A stretch of DNA of 64,000 nt. Origin: Aldehydirespirator sp965220485 (GTDB lineage Bacteria > Actinomycetota > Acidimicrobiia > Acidimicrobiales > Aldehydirespiratoraceae). Each line of letters opens with the position of its first letter. Positions within the stretch are counted from its first letter, which is position 1. The DNA lies in NCBI GenBank assembly GCA_965220485.1, contig OZ244832.1, positions 62,001 to 126,000 of the forward strand, in the 5' to 3' direction. Under the pieces are notes generated by a model. It was given only the letters and a program-made list of their open reading frames with translations, did not search any database and was not told where the DNA came from. Positions 25,858-34,837 of the stretch are shown piece by piece. Made by a program: the position numbers and the translations under genes.

Positions 25858-26967
25858 ATGGATCACCAACCCCAACCAACTTCGTTTCACCCGAGCGCGC
25901 CACGTCGCACGAGCAGTCGACGGATCTGGGCATTGGCTGTTGCCGCAGCCGCGTTAGCCGTGTTGGCCGCGGCGTGCAGCGGTGGCCGCTCCGATGACCT
26001 CGAGGATCTCTCGGGCACCACGGTGACGCTGCTCACCCACGACTCGTTCTACGTCTCGCCCGAGACGTTCGAGGCGTTCACCGCGTCCTCCGGCATCGTG
26101 GTGGAGCAGCTCGCCTCGGGCGACGCCGGCGCGCTGGTGGCTCAGGCATGCCTGACGGCCGGCGAGCCGCTGGGCGACGTGCTGTTCGGAATCGACAACA
26201 CGTTCCTGCAGCGAGGTCTCGACTGCGGCATCTTCGAGCCCTACACGTCGCCCGGTCTCGGGGGCGTGCCCGACCATTTCGAGCTCGACGGAGAGCACCG
26301 AGCCACTCCCATCGACTTCGGTGATGTGTGTCTCAACTATTGGGTCGACGCCTTCGATGGCTCGCCGTCGCCGCCCGCTTCGCTCGACGATCTGATCGAC
26401 CCCGCCTACGCCGGCATGCTCGTCGTGCAGAGCCCGGAGACCTCGTCGCCGGGACTGGCTTTCTTGCTGGCCACCATCGCCCGTTACGGCGAAGGCTGGG
26501 AGGACTACTGGGCCGCGCTGCGCGACAACGGTGTGTCGGTCACCGCGGGCTGGGAGGACGCCTACTACGGCGAGTTCACCGCCGGCGGCGGCAACCGGCC
26601 GATCGTCGTGTCGTACGCGTCGAGCCCGCCCGCCGAGGTGATCTTCGCCGACCCGCCCGTCGACGAGCCGCCCACGGGGGTGGTCACCGCCAGTTGCTAC
26701 CGCCAGATCGAATTCGCCGGCGTGCTCGCCGGCGCCGACAACCCCGGCGGCGCCCAGGCCCTGATCGACTTCATGCTCACGCCGACGTTCCAGAACGACG
26801 TCCCGCTCAACATGTTCGTGTTCCCGGTCATCACAACGGCCACCCTCCCAGTCGCGTTCGTCGAGCACGCTGAGATCGCGGACGATCCATTCATTCTCGA
26901 GCCCGCCCAGGTCGAGGCCCAGCGCAACGCCTGGACGGACCGGTGGGTGGAAATAGTCCTGCGCTGA
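25858..26967 (+). CDS. thiB: Thiamine ABC transporter, substrate-binding lipoprotein
   Basis: ~369 residues. N-terminal lipoprotein signal (SSRRIWALAVAAAALAVLAAAC, lipobox Cys at residue 40). The mature protein matches ThiB-type periplasmic binding proteins: VTLLTHDSFYVSPETFEAF, LGDVLFGIDNTFLQR, PIDFGDVCLNYW, VQSPETSSPGLAFLL, WEDAYYGEFT and NMFVFPV near the end. ThiB captures thiamine or its phosphates outside the membrane and hands them to ThiP. ATG at 25858 lies directly after the TPP riboswitch. First gene of thiBPQ. Confidence 0.92.
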   Translation: MDHQPQPTSFHPSAPRRTSSRRIWALAVAAAALAVLAAACSGGRSDDLEDLSGTTVTLLTHDSFYVSPETFEAFTASSGIVVEQLASGDAGALVAQACLTAGEPLGDVLFGIDNTFLQRGLDCGIFEPYTSPGLGGVPDHFELDGEHRATPIDFGDVCLNYWVDAFDGSPSPPASLDDLIDPAYAGMLVVQSPETSSPGLAFLLATIARYGEGWEDYWAALRDNGVSVTAGWEDAYYGEFTAGGGNRPIVVSYASSPPAEVIFADPPVDEPPTGVVTASCYRQIEFAGVLAGADNPGGAQALIDFMLTPTFQNDVPLNMFVFPVITTATLPVAFVEHAEIADDPFILEPAQVEAQRNAWTDRWVEIVLR

Positions 26968-26995
26968 AATCCCCCCCCGGGCTAAGCAGTCATGC

Positions 26996-27092
26996 CCGCT
27001 CTTGTTCGCTCCGCTCACGGCCGCTCGGGCCACGGCCTCGCTGACCGCCTCGCCAGGATCCTCACGAATTGCCGCCCATCCGCTCGGCCTCT
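26996..27092 (-). repeat. Dispersed two-module repeat, copy 4
   Basis: Inverted relative to the thi genes: core at 26996-27042 and module A (CGCTCGGCCTC in + reading) at 27073-27090. It separates thiB from thiP inside the operon; the ATG of thiP is 7 bases after it. Confidence 0.85.
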
Positions 27093-27098
27093 GGGACC

Positions 27099-28748
27099 AT
27101 GACTGCCCCGGCCCGGATCGCCAGGGGTGGCGTATCCGCGCTGCCCGCCCTGGCGGTGGGCGCGTTCATGGTTCTGTTCTTTGCCTGGCCGATCACCGGG
27201 GTAATCGCCCGAGGTCTCGGCGGGACGAGTCCGGCGAGCCTGCTGAGCGAAGTCCTCAGGTCGGGTTCGCATCGCTCGGTGATCTGGTTCACCGTGTGGC
27301 AGGCGGCCGTGTCCACGGTCCTCACGGTGGCTGTCGCTCTACCTGCGGCGGGGGCTATGGCCCGGTTGCGCTTCCGGGGGCAGCGTCTGGTGCGAGCGCT
27401 GGCGACCGTGCCCTTCGTGCTGCCCACCGTGGTCGTGGCCGCCGCGTTCGAGGGCTTGTTCGACCGGTTCAGCCTCGCGGGCGGCGGTGGGGTGAGCCTG
27501 CGCCACACGGTGTGGGCCATCCTGCTGGCCCACGTGTTCTTCAACTACGCCGTCGTGCTCCGAACGGTCGGCGCGCACTGGGCGAACCTCGACGCCCGGG
27601 TGGAGGATCAGGCCCGGGTGCTGGGCGCCTCACGGATCCAGGTCTTTCGCAAGGTCGTACTGCCCCGCCTGGCGCCGTCGGTAGCCGCGGCGTCGGCCAT
27701 CGTCTACCTGTTCTCGTTCACGTCCTTCGGTGTGGTGCTGATACTGGGAGGACCGGCCCGGGCCACAATCGAGACCGAGATCTACCGCTACGCCATCGTC
27801 CGGCTCGACCTCTCCACCGCTGCGGCCCTGGCCGTGGTGCAGTTGGCCGCGGTGGTTGCGCTTGTAGCAGTATCGAACGCACTTGAGCGGCGGCGCGCCG
27901 CGATCGAACCCGCCTCTTCACCTGCGGCCGCGCCCCGACGCAGAGGCCCCGGCCTGGTCGCCAACCTGGCGGTGATGGGGCTGATCCTGGGCCTGCCGCT
28001 TACGGTGCTGTTGGAGCGGTCGTTCGCGGCGGGCCGCAGCGGCGGCTACACGGTGCGCAACTACACAGCCATGGCTGAGCGCGTCAACCTGCTGCCGGAC
28101 ACGGCTCTGGCCGCCCTGCGGAACTCGCTTGCGTTCGCGCTTCCCGCAGCCGCGCTGGCGCTGCTCGTGGGCGGGACGGCCACGCTGGTGGTGTTGCGGT
28201 CAGGCTCTCGCAGTACGCGGGGTCTGGGCCGGGCTTTCGACGTCGGTCTGACCCTCCCGCTGGGCACCTCCGCGGTCACGGTCGGATTGGGGTTCCTGCT
28301 GGTGCTCGACCGCCCGCCCATCGACATCCGAACCTCGGTGATCGTCGTGCCGATCGCCCACGCACTGGTTGGGGTTCCCTTCGTCGTGCGAACCCTGGTG
28401 CCGATGCTGCGCACCGTGAATCCTCGAGTTCGAGAGGCTGCGGCCGTGCTCGGCGCCTCGCCCCGTCGGGTGCGCCGCGAGGTGGATCTTCGGGTTGCGG
28501 CCCGGGGCGTCGCGGTCGGCGCCGGGTTCGCCTTCGCGGTGTCGCTGGGGGAGTTCGGGGCGACGTCGTTCATTCCGCGCCGGCCCGAGACGCTCACCGC
28601 GCCGCTGGCCCTGTTCCGGCTGCTGGGCACTCCCGGCGAGGCTCTGCGGGGTCAAGCCATGGCGCTAGCGGTCGCCCTCATGGCGCTCACCGCTGTGGCA
28701 GTCTTCGTCATGGACATGTGGGGCGACACCCGCAGGGGGGCCTTCTGA
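27099..28748 (+). CDS. thiP: Thiamine ABC transporter, fused permease
   Basis: 549 residues, two binding-protein-dependent permease domains in one chain, as in ThiP. About 12 hydrophobic segments. The EAA loops are visible in each half: near residue 175 (VEDQARVLGASRIQVFRKV) and near residue 440 (VREAAAVLGASPRRVRREV). The second loop is followed by GFAFAVSLGEFGATSFI, typical of thiamine/iron permeases. It forms the membrane channel for thiamine with ThiB and ThiQ. The stop TGA is followed at once by a dispersed repeat. The start ATG 27099 is chosen because earlier codons lie in the repeat. Confidence 0.92.
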   Translation: MTAPARIARGGVSALPALAVGAFMVLFFAWPITGVIARGLGGTSPASLLSEVLRSGSHRSVIWFTVWQAAVSTVLTVAVALPAAGAMARLRFRGQRLVRALATVPFVLPTVVVAAAFEGLFDRFSLAGGGGVSLRHTVWAILLAHVFFNYAVVLRTVGAHWANLDARVEDQARVLGASRIQVFRKVVLPRLAPSVAAASAIVYLFSFTSFGVVLILGGPARATIETEIYRYAIVRLDLSTAAALAVVQLAAVVALVAVSNALERRRAAIEPASSPAAAPRRRGPGLVANLAVMGLILGLPLTVLLERSFAAGRSGGYTVRNYTAMAERVNLLPDTALAALRNSLAFALPAAALALLVGGTATLVVLRSGSRSTRGLGRAFDVGLTLPLGTSAVTVGLGFLLVLDRPPIDIRTSVIVVPIAHALVGVPFVVRTLVPMLRTVNPRVREAAAVLGASPRRVRREVDLRVAARGVAVGAGFAFAVSLGEFGATSFIPRRPETLTAPLALFRLLGTPGEALRGQAMALAVALMALTAVAVFVMDMWGDTRRGAF

Positions 28749-28890
28749 GAGGCCGAGCGGATAGACAGCAGACCATGACGGTATTCGAGAGGCTCCGAGC
28801 GAGGCCGTGGCCCGAGCGGCCCGTGAGCGCAGCGAACAAGAGCGGGAAACACCACGCTGCGCAGCGGGGCGCTGGCACCAAACCGCGGGG
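28747..28890 (+). repeat. Dispersed two-module repeat, copy 5
   Basis: Begins in the stop codon of thiP: TGA-GAGGCCGAGCGGATAG (module A), then core at 28801-28848 and the GC-rich tail with CACCACGCTGCGCAGCGGGG. It separates thiP and thiQ. Confidence 0.88.
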
Positions 28891-28897
28891 CTTCTAG

Positions 28898-29908
28898 ATG
28901 CTGACGGTCAGCGACGCCACGGTCTCGTTCGGCCGGGTCACAGCCCTCGACGGGGTCGACCTCGAGGTGGCGACCGGCGAAGTTGTGGCCATCCTCGGTC
29001 CGAGCGGCTGCGGCAAGAGCACGCTGCTGAGGGCGGTGGCCGGCTTGCAGCCCCTGGACTCCGGTGGGGTCCGCTGGGACGGTGAGGACCTGGCCGGGCT
29101 GCCCGTGCATCGCCGCGACTTCGGGCTGATGTTCCAGGAGCACGCGCTGTTCTCCCACCGGGACGTGGCCGCCAATGTGGCCTTCGGGCTGCGGATGCAG
29201 AAGATGGACGCCGCTAGCCGGAGACGGCGCGTGCGCGAGGTTCTGGGTCTGGTGGGGCTGGCGGGCTTCCAGGAGCGGCAGATCGCCACATTGTCGGGGG
29301 GCGAGGCCCAGCGGGTGGCGCTGGCCCGCTCGCTGGCGCCCGAGCCCCGCCTGTTGATGCTCGACGAGCCCCTCGGCTCGCTGGACCGGCCCCGCCGCGA
29401 GGAGCTCACCGAGGAGCTCAGGCATCTGCTGCGGCGCATTGGTGTCACCGTCCTGCACGTGACCCACGACCACGACGAGGCCTTCGCGGTGGCCGACCGG
29501 GTGGCGGTCATGCAGTCCGGCCGCGTCTCCAGGATCGGCACTCCCGCCGAGATCTGGCACGATCCCCGCCACGCCACAGTGGCCCGCTTCCTTGGACACG
29601 CCAACGTGGTAGTGGTGCAGGACGGGGGCTTCGTGCCGTGGGGTCGCTTGCATGTCCCGGAAGGCCCAGCAGTGCTGCGCTCCGACGCCTTCCGCCGCCT
29701 GGACGAGCCTCCGCTTCCGGACACCGACGGCACCCTCACGGGAATCGTCACCGACATCCGCTTCCGGGGCGATCGCTATGAGCTGATCCTGCGGACGGAC
29801 CCAGGCGACTTCGAGCTGCTGGTCCGCGACCCGCGCCCGGCAGCGAGTGGCGATCAACTCCACTACGCCATCGATCCTGCTGCCGTAGTATCTGTCGGCT
29901 CGGGGTGA
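28898..29908 (+). CDS. thiQ: Thiamine ABC transporter, ATP-binding protein
   Basis: 336-residue ABC ATPase. Seen: ILGPSGCGKSTLLRAVAGL (Walker A, residue ~32), LMFQEHALFSHRDVAANV (Q-loop), LSGGEAQRVALARSLAPEP (signature), LLMLDEPLGSLDR (Walker B) and LHVTHDHDEAFAVADRV (H-loop). A C-terminal extension of ~100 residues (TGIVTDIRFRGDRYELILR) looks like the TOBE regulatory domain of CUT1/iron-type importers. It powers thiamine uptake with ThiB and ThiP. Although the repeat separates it from thiP, no terminator is obvious, so it is probably still under the riboswitch transcript. Confidence 0.9.
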   Translation: MLTVSDATVSFGRVTALDGVDLEVATGEVVAILGPSGCGKSTLLRAVAGLQPLDSGGVRWDGEDLAGLPVHRRDFGLMFQEHALFSHRDVAANVAFGLRMQKMDAASRRRRVREVLGLVGLAGFQERQIATLSGGEAQRVALARSLAPEPRLLMLDEPLGSLDRPRREELTEELRHLLRRIGVTVLHVTHDHDEAFAVADRVAVMQSGRVSRIGTPAEIWHDPRHATVARFLGHANVVVVQDGGFVPWGRLHVPEGPAVLRSDAFRRLDEPPLPDTDGTLTGIVTDIRFRGDRYELILRTDPGDFELLVRDPRPAASGDQLHYAIDPAAVVSVGSG

Positions 29909-29911
29909 ACT

Positions 29912-30015
29912 GAGAGGCCGAGCGGATAGGCGCAGCGGATAGTGGTCGCGCAACGACGTCGACAGCGAGGCCGTGGCCCGAGCGGCCCGTGAGCGCAGCG
30001 AACAAGAGCGGGAAG
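29912..30015 (+). repeat. Dispersed two-module repeat, copy 6
   Basis: Module A (GAGGCCGAGCGGATAGG) at 29914-29930, a partial second AGCGGATAG nine bases on, then the core at 29966-30014. It lies just after thiQ and before the 3' end of the convergent MFS gene. Confidence 0.87.
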
Positions 30016-30027
30016 CAGATTGGATCG

Positions 30028-31299
30028 TCAGGTGGCGGGGCGGGGGCGGGACAGGCGTGCTGTGAACCAGGCGCCCGCGGCCGCAGCCACCAGCACCAGG
30101 CCGGCGATGCCCGAGTAGTGGCTCAGCAGCTGGAAGCCGAGCAACTCGACCAGCGCACCGGACGACAGCCCGCCCACCGCGCCCCCGGTGATCATGACGA
30201 AGTCCGCCCCGCCCTGAACCTCCACTCGCTGGTGAACCGGGAACGAGTTGGTGAGCAGCGCGCTGCCCGCGATGAGCCCGAAGCTCCAGCCCACCCCGAT
30301 CAGCGTAAGACCGCTGAACAGCCCGGCGCTGTGCGCGGGGTCGGTGTGTCCGGCCAACTCCGCGCCCAGGAACAGGATCAGCCCCCCGAGCGTGATCACC
30401 GTGTGCGTTCCCACACGGTCGACGAGCCATCCCACGATCGGCGAGAAGGCGTACATCCCGATGATGTGAAGCGAGATCACCTGGCCGATCACTGCGAGGT
30501 TCTGGTCTCCGCTGGTCATGTGCAGCGGCGTCGCGGTCATCACGGCCACCATCACCATCTGCCCCACCAGCATGGCCAGCAGGGCGAGGCGGGCTTCGGG
30601 CATGGCCATGATGCGCCGGCACACCGTCGCGGGTGATGCCGGGCGGGGTGCCTCCAACCCGATCGTGCCCAGCACTTCCAGCGGGTCGGGCCGCAGCCCT
30701 GTGTGCGTGATGGTGAGACCGGCCAGGAACATCGCAGAACTCAGCACGTAGGGGCCGGCCAGCTCGGGAAGGCCGATGAATTGCGCAAGATCCGCGACCG
30801 GCCCCAGCGCGATCGTCGGTCCGGCCGCCGCGCCGAAGGTGGAGGCCCACACCAGCATCCCGATGGCGCGGGCCCGCCGGTCGTCGGGGGCGAGATCGGC
30901 CACCGCGTAGCGGGCGGCCAGGTTGGTGGCCTGGCCCGCGCCGACCCCGATGATTCCCAGAACCACCAGCGGATACAGGCTCAACACGGCTGCCAACAGG
31001 GCGGTCATCGCGCCCGCTGCGCCGAGCCACCACCCCGCGACCAGGCCTCGCCTCCGGCCCAGGCGGGCCATGCGGCGGGACAGGGGAACGGCGGCCGCCA
31101 TACTGCCCAGCGACATCGAGCCCGCGGCCAGCGTGGCCAGCGTCTCGCTGCCGGTTATCTCCTCGGCGAGCACCGCCGAGGCCGCGAACGACGATGCCAT
31201 GGCGGCGGTCGAGGGGATCACCGAGACCATCATCACGGTGAGCGTGCGACGCTGGACCCCGGGGCGGTCGTACGTTGTGGCCGGCGCCTCCGAGGTCAT
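30028..31299 (-). CDS. MFS transporter
   Basis: ~423 residues with 12 predicted membrane segments and the MFS loop motif between helices 2 and 3 (PLSRRMARLGRRRGLVAG) repeated in weaker form in the second half (SPIVGWLVDRVGTHTVI). NLAARYAVADLAP and IGMLVWASTFGAAAGP are typical of helices 4-5. Drug- or metabolite-efflux type; substrate unknown. ATG at 31299 overlaps the stop of the upstream GNAT gene (ATGA), so the two are one operon. Confidence 0.85.
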   Translation of the reverse strand: MTSEAPATTYDRPGVQRRTLTVMMVSVIPSTAAMASSFAASAVLAEEITGSETLATLAAGSMSLGSMAAAVPLSRRMARLGRRRGLVAGWWLGAAGAMTALLAAVLSLYPLVVLGIIGVGAGQATNLAARYAVADLAPDDRRARAIGMLVWASTFGAAAGPTIALGPVADLAQFIGLPELAGPYVLSSAMFLAGLTITHTGLRPDPLEVLGTIGLEAPRPASPATVCRRIMAMPEARLALLAMLVGQMVMVAVMTATPLHMTSGDQNLAVIGQVISLHIIGMYAFSPIVGWLVDRVGTHTVITLGGLILFLGAELAGHTDPAHSAGLFSGLTLIGVGWSFGLIAGSALLTNSFPVHQRVEVQGGADFVMITGGAVGGLSSGALVELLGFQLLSHYSGIAGLVLVAAAAGAWFTARLSRPRPAT

Positions 31300-31793
31300 G
31301 GGCTCGCGACCGGGCGCAGGCGATCCATCGGCACCGCGCCGGGGTGAGCTTCCAGGCGCATAGGCACATGGGGCATGCCCCAATCGTCGAAGGGCTCATC
31401 TGCCGGCGAGAAGCCGAGCTCGGCGTACCAATCCGCCAGCCGAGCCTGGGCGTCGAGAGTCCAGGGGCCGCGGGTGGTTTGCACCAGGTGGTTGACGAGC
31501 AGCCCGCCCAGACCGTTCTGGCGTGCCTCGGGGTGGGTGACCACCCGGCCGATCTTCGTTCCACCGCCTGGAGCGGCGAGTCCCCGAGCGTAGGCGGCAA
31601 TCGGCAACTCGGGTCGGTCTGCGCTTGTTCCGGGAACCCAGACATGGCGGGTGGCCGGCTCGGCGTCGCGGCCGTCGAGTTCGGGGTAGGCGCATTCCTG
31701 TTCCACCACGAACACATCGATGCGCAGCCTCACAATGTCGTGCCACTGGCGTGCTGTCATCTCGGCGAAGGCACGATCCTCGATGAAGGCCAC
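31296..31793 (-). CDS. GNAT-family N-acetyltransferase (ElaA-like)
   Basis: 165 residues of the ElaA/COG2153 type: WHDIVRLRIDVFVVEQECAY, PELDGRDAEPATRHVWV, then the acetyl-CoA loop IGRVVTHPEARQNGLGGLLV (R/Q-x-x-G-x-G/A pattern present as RQNGLG), and GFSPADEPFDDWGMPHVPM at the end. The acetyl acceptor is unknown. It is the first gene of a two-gene minus-strand operon with an MFS exporter. Confidence 0.85.
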   Translation of the reverse strand: MAFIEDRAFAEMTARQWHDIVRLRIDVFVVEQECAYPELDGRDAEPATRHVWVPGTSADRPELPIAAYARGLAAPGGGTKIGRVVTHPEARQNGLGGLLVNHLVQTTRGPWTLDAQARLADWYAELGFSPADEPFDDWGMPHVPMRLEAHPGAVPMDRLRPVASP

Positions 31794-32096
31794 CGGCCGA
31801 CGCTATCCCAACGGTAGGCCATCGGATAGCTCGGCGGATCACCACGCCACACCGGTTTGGCATGCCAGCAGCAGTCTCGTCAGCGAGTCGAGCCGGATTG
31901 CTGAGGACAGGATGATCCTCCTACGCAGGAGACTGAGTCCCGACCCTGGTGACTCCTTGTAGCTCAGCGGATAGCCACTTCCACGCCCGTCGAAGGGAGG
32001 CCGCTAGAGTCGCCCGTCGTTGGACGGGCGGGGAGTGTGCAGTTTGGTGACGGTCCCCCAGATCAAGGGCTCGACGCCTGTAGGGGAGCAGGCTGC
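31794..32096. other. Intergenic region with a tRNA-like 5' fragment
   Basis: No gene seen in 303 bases. At about 31951-31975 the sequence CCTTGTAGCTCAGCGGATAG looks like the 5' third of a tRNA (acceptor start, D-stem GCTC and D-loop), but the second D-stem strand and everything after are absent, so it is not a working tRNA. It lies at the left edge of the DISARM remnant, a place where tRNA-linked integration scars often occur. A GC-rich inverted stretch CGCCCGTCGTTGGACGGGCG follows near 32013-32032. Confidence 0.5.
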
Positions 32097-34837
32097 ATGA
32101 GTGCCGTCGCGCCTTCGGTGCTGCCGGAGCGGCTGCCTGAGGTTAGCGAGCTCGTGCAGGTGCGGTCGCGGCGCTGGATCGTGGAGGAGGTAGCCGAATC
32201 GCCGGCGGCGGGGGAGTCGGCTCTGGTGCGGTTGGCTTGTGTGGATGACGACAATCAGGGCCAGGCGCTGGAGGTGTTCTGGAACTACGAGCCGGACCGG
32301 TGGATACTCGCCGATGAGGGCTGGGCCGATCTGGCGTCGAAGGGGCTCGACTCGCCGCGCGTTTCGAGCATCGGCTGTTCCTGTCGGCCACGCCCCACAA
32401 TGGCCACTCCAACAGCTTCTCCACGCTGCTGGAACTGCTCGACCCGTACCGATTCACCCGCGGGGTCAAGGTGCGGGCCAAGACCGACCTCGAGCCGGTG
32501 ATGGTGCGCCGCATCAAGGAGGACCTTCGCTCGATCCAGGGCGGGTTCCCCGAGCGCAGCGTCGTGCGGATCGAGATCGACGGGCTGCCCGACGACGCCC
32601 CCGAACTCGAACTGTCGAGGCTGCTCGACGAGTACCGCACGGCCCGCGAGCAGCGCTACGCGTCGGAGTCGAACCGGGTGCGCTTCGCGGCCGGGCTGTT
32701 GGTGGTCGGCTTGCAGCAGCGGCTGCTGTCGTCGATCGAGGCGTTCGCTCGCAGTCTCAGGGTGCATCGCCAGACCGTTCAGCGCCATTGGGACAAGGCC
32801 CACCAGACGGCTGACGATCAGTTGATCGGGCCGGGCGCCGACGGCGAGCAGGCTCTCGGCTTCCTGAGGCCTCCCGACGCTGACGACGAGCACGGCGAGT
32901 GGGAGTCGGAGGAGGCGGACGCCGACGAGGAGGCTCAGATCAAGCAGATCGACGCTGCCTCTCGGCCTTCAACTGACCCCGAGGCGGCGTCCTGGGCACA
33001 CGAGCAGCAGATCCTTGAGCGGATGCAGAAGATCGCAGAGGACACTCGACATCTCCCGGATGCGAAGACCCGACGTCTCATCGACTGGATCCGCGGCAAC
33101 CAGTGCCCGGATCTGCCCGCATTCGGCCAGCCTGTGACCGGGCCACCTCCGAAGTGGACCGACCGTCGGGCGCTGATCTTCACCGAGAACCGCGAGGGCA
33201 CCAAGCGCTACCTCAAGTCGATCCTGGAGCAGGCCATCGAGGGCACCGATCTAGCCGACGAGCGCATCGAGATCATCGACGGCCTCACCAGCAGGCCCCG
33301 CCGCCGCGAGGTGCAGCGCCGCTTCAATGCCGATTCGACCCAGGAGCCGCTGCGAATCCTCATCGCCACCGACGCAGCCCGTGAGGGACTGAACCTGCAG
33401 GCGCATTGCTCGGACCTGTTCCACTTCGACTTGCCGTGGAACCCGGGCCGAATCGAGCAGCGCAACGGCCGCATCGACCGCAAGCTGCAGCCCGCCGCCG
33501 AGGTCAACTGCCACTACTTCGTGCTGCCCCAGCGCACCGAGGACCGGGTGCTGGAGGTGCTGGTCACCAAGACGGAGACCATCAAGCGGGAGTTGGGCAG
33601 CCTCTCGCAGGTGATCGACGATTCCGTGGAGCGCCGGATGCTGTCGGAGGGCATCCGCCATCGCGACGCGGATGCACTGAGGAGCGAGATAGAGGCGGAG
33701 TCACTGGACGACGACAAGCGGCGCGCCACCGCGGAGGAGCTCGAACAGGCCCGTGAGCGCGCCGGGGAGCTTGAAGCGCAGATCGAGAAGTGCCGGGGCC
33801 TTCTGGACGGGTCCCGGCGGTGGGCGGGCTTCTCGCTGCGGCCTTTCCGCGACGCCATCGACTGCTCGCTGGAACTGCTGGGCGCCCCGCCGCTGGTTGA
33901 GGGCACCGACGACGAGGGCCGCAAAGTGTGGGCGTTCCCTCCGCTGGAGCAGCGCGCCGCCGCCGACCCGAGCTGGACATCGACGCTGGACTCCCTGAGA
34001 GTGCCGCGCAAGATCGACCAGAAGCTGCCCGAGTGGCGCCGAGACGCTCCGATCCGCCCCGTGGTCTTCGAGGACGCGGGACGCCTCGACGAGGAGACGG
34101 TCCATCTGCACCTGGAGCATCGGGTGGCCCAGCGGCTGCTGTCGCGCTTTCGGGCTCAGGGGTTCATCTACCATGATCTGTCGAGGGCCTGTCTGGCCCA
34201 GTCGAGGGATTCGATCCCCCGGGTGATCCTCTGCTGGGACGCCTGTCGCTGTACGGGCGGGGCGCCGAGCGCCTGCACGAGGAGATCGTGCCGGTGGCGG
34301 CCCGCTGGCGAGCCCCGGATAGCCGTGACGGGCCGCTACGGGCCTACGCGCGGGACACGGACGATGGACCTGCTCGAGGAGGCCCTGAACACTCACCGCC
34401 AGGCTCCGAACGACGTCATCCAGCGGCGCCTTATAGCGGCCGCTGCCCGAGACATAGAAGATCTGCGTCCCCAACTCGAGCCGAAAGCCGCCGAGCACAC
34501 TGAGGCCGCGAAGCGTCAGCTCGCCCAGCGCGGCGAGCGAGAGGAACGGGCGTTGCGCGAGACGCTTGAGAGGCACCGCGACCAGATCAACGCCGAGCTC
34601 GCCCGCCACGAGCGCGACTACACCCAGCTCTTGTTGGACTTCCAGGGCCCCGACGCACGCCAGCTTCGGGAGGACACCCGCCAGCTCGACGCCAACATGC
34701 GGCACTGGCGCAGACGCCTCGACCTGTTCGAGCGGGACCTGGAGCGCGAGCCCGCCCGCGTGCGCGAGTTCTACGAGGTGAGGGTGCAGAGGGTGGAGCC
34801 GGTCGGGTTGGTCTATCTGTGGCCGGAGACGAACTGA
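32097..34837 (+). pseudogene. drmD: DISARM helicase DrmD (SNF2-like), inactivated
   Basis: Class 1 DISARM SNF2/DEAD-like helicase. Start ATG 32097 after AGGGGAGCAGG. Residues 1-80 are native (EVSELVQVRSRRWIVEEV, FWNYEPDRWILADEGW). At ~32335-32345 the frame shifts and ~200-300 residues are missing: Walker A and DEAH motifs are gone and the sequence resumes at EHRLFLSATPHNGHSNSF (motif III). Then IDGLTSRPRRREVQRRFN, TDAAREGLNLQAHCSDLFHF and NPGRIEQRNGRIDRK (motifs V-VI) are intact. Near 34226 a CTCT expansion shifts the frame, and it returns near 34360 (TMDLLEEAL). A coiled-coil end follows. It cannot hydrolyse ATP. Confidence 0.85.

Noticed and set aside
28652..31717. 1021-codon minus-strand frame covering thiQ and the MFS gene
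   Set aside because: It crosses real genes on both strands and a dispersed repeat; only the MFS gene in another frame is supported.
31951..31975. tRNA gene
   Set aside because: Only acceptor start and D-loop-like bases are present; no anticodon or T-arm follows.
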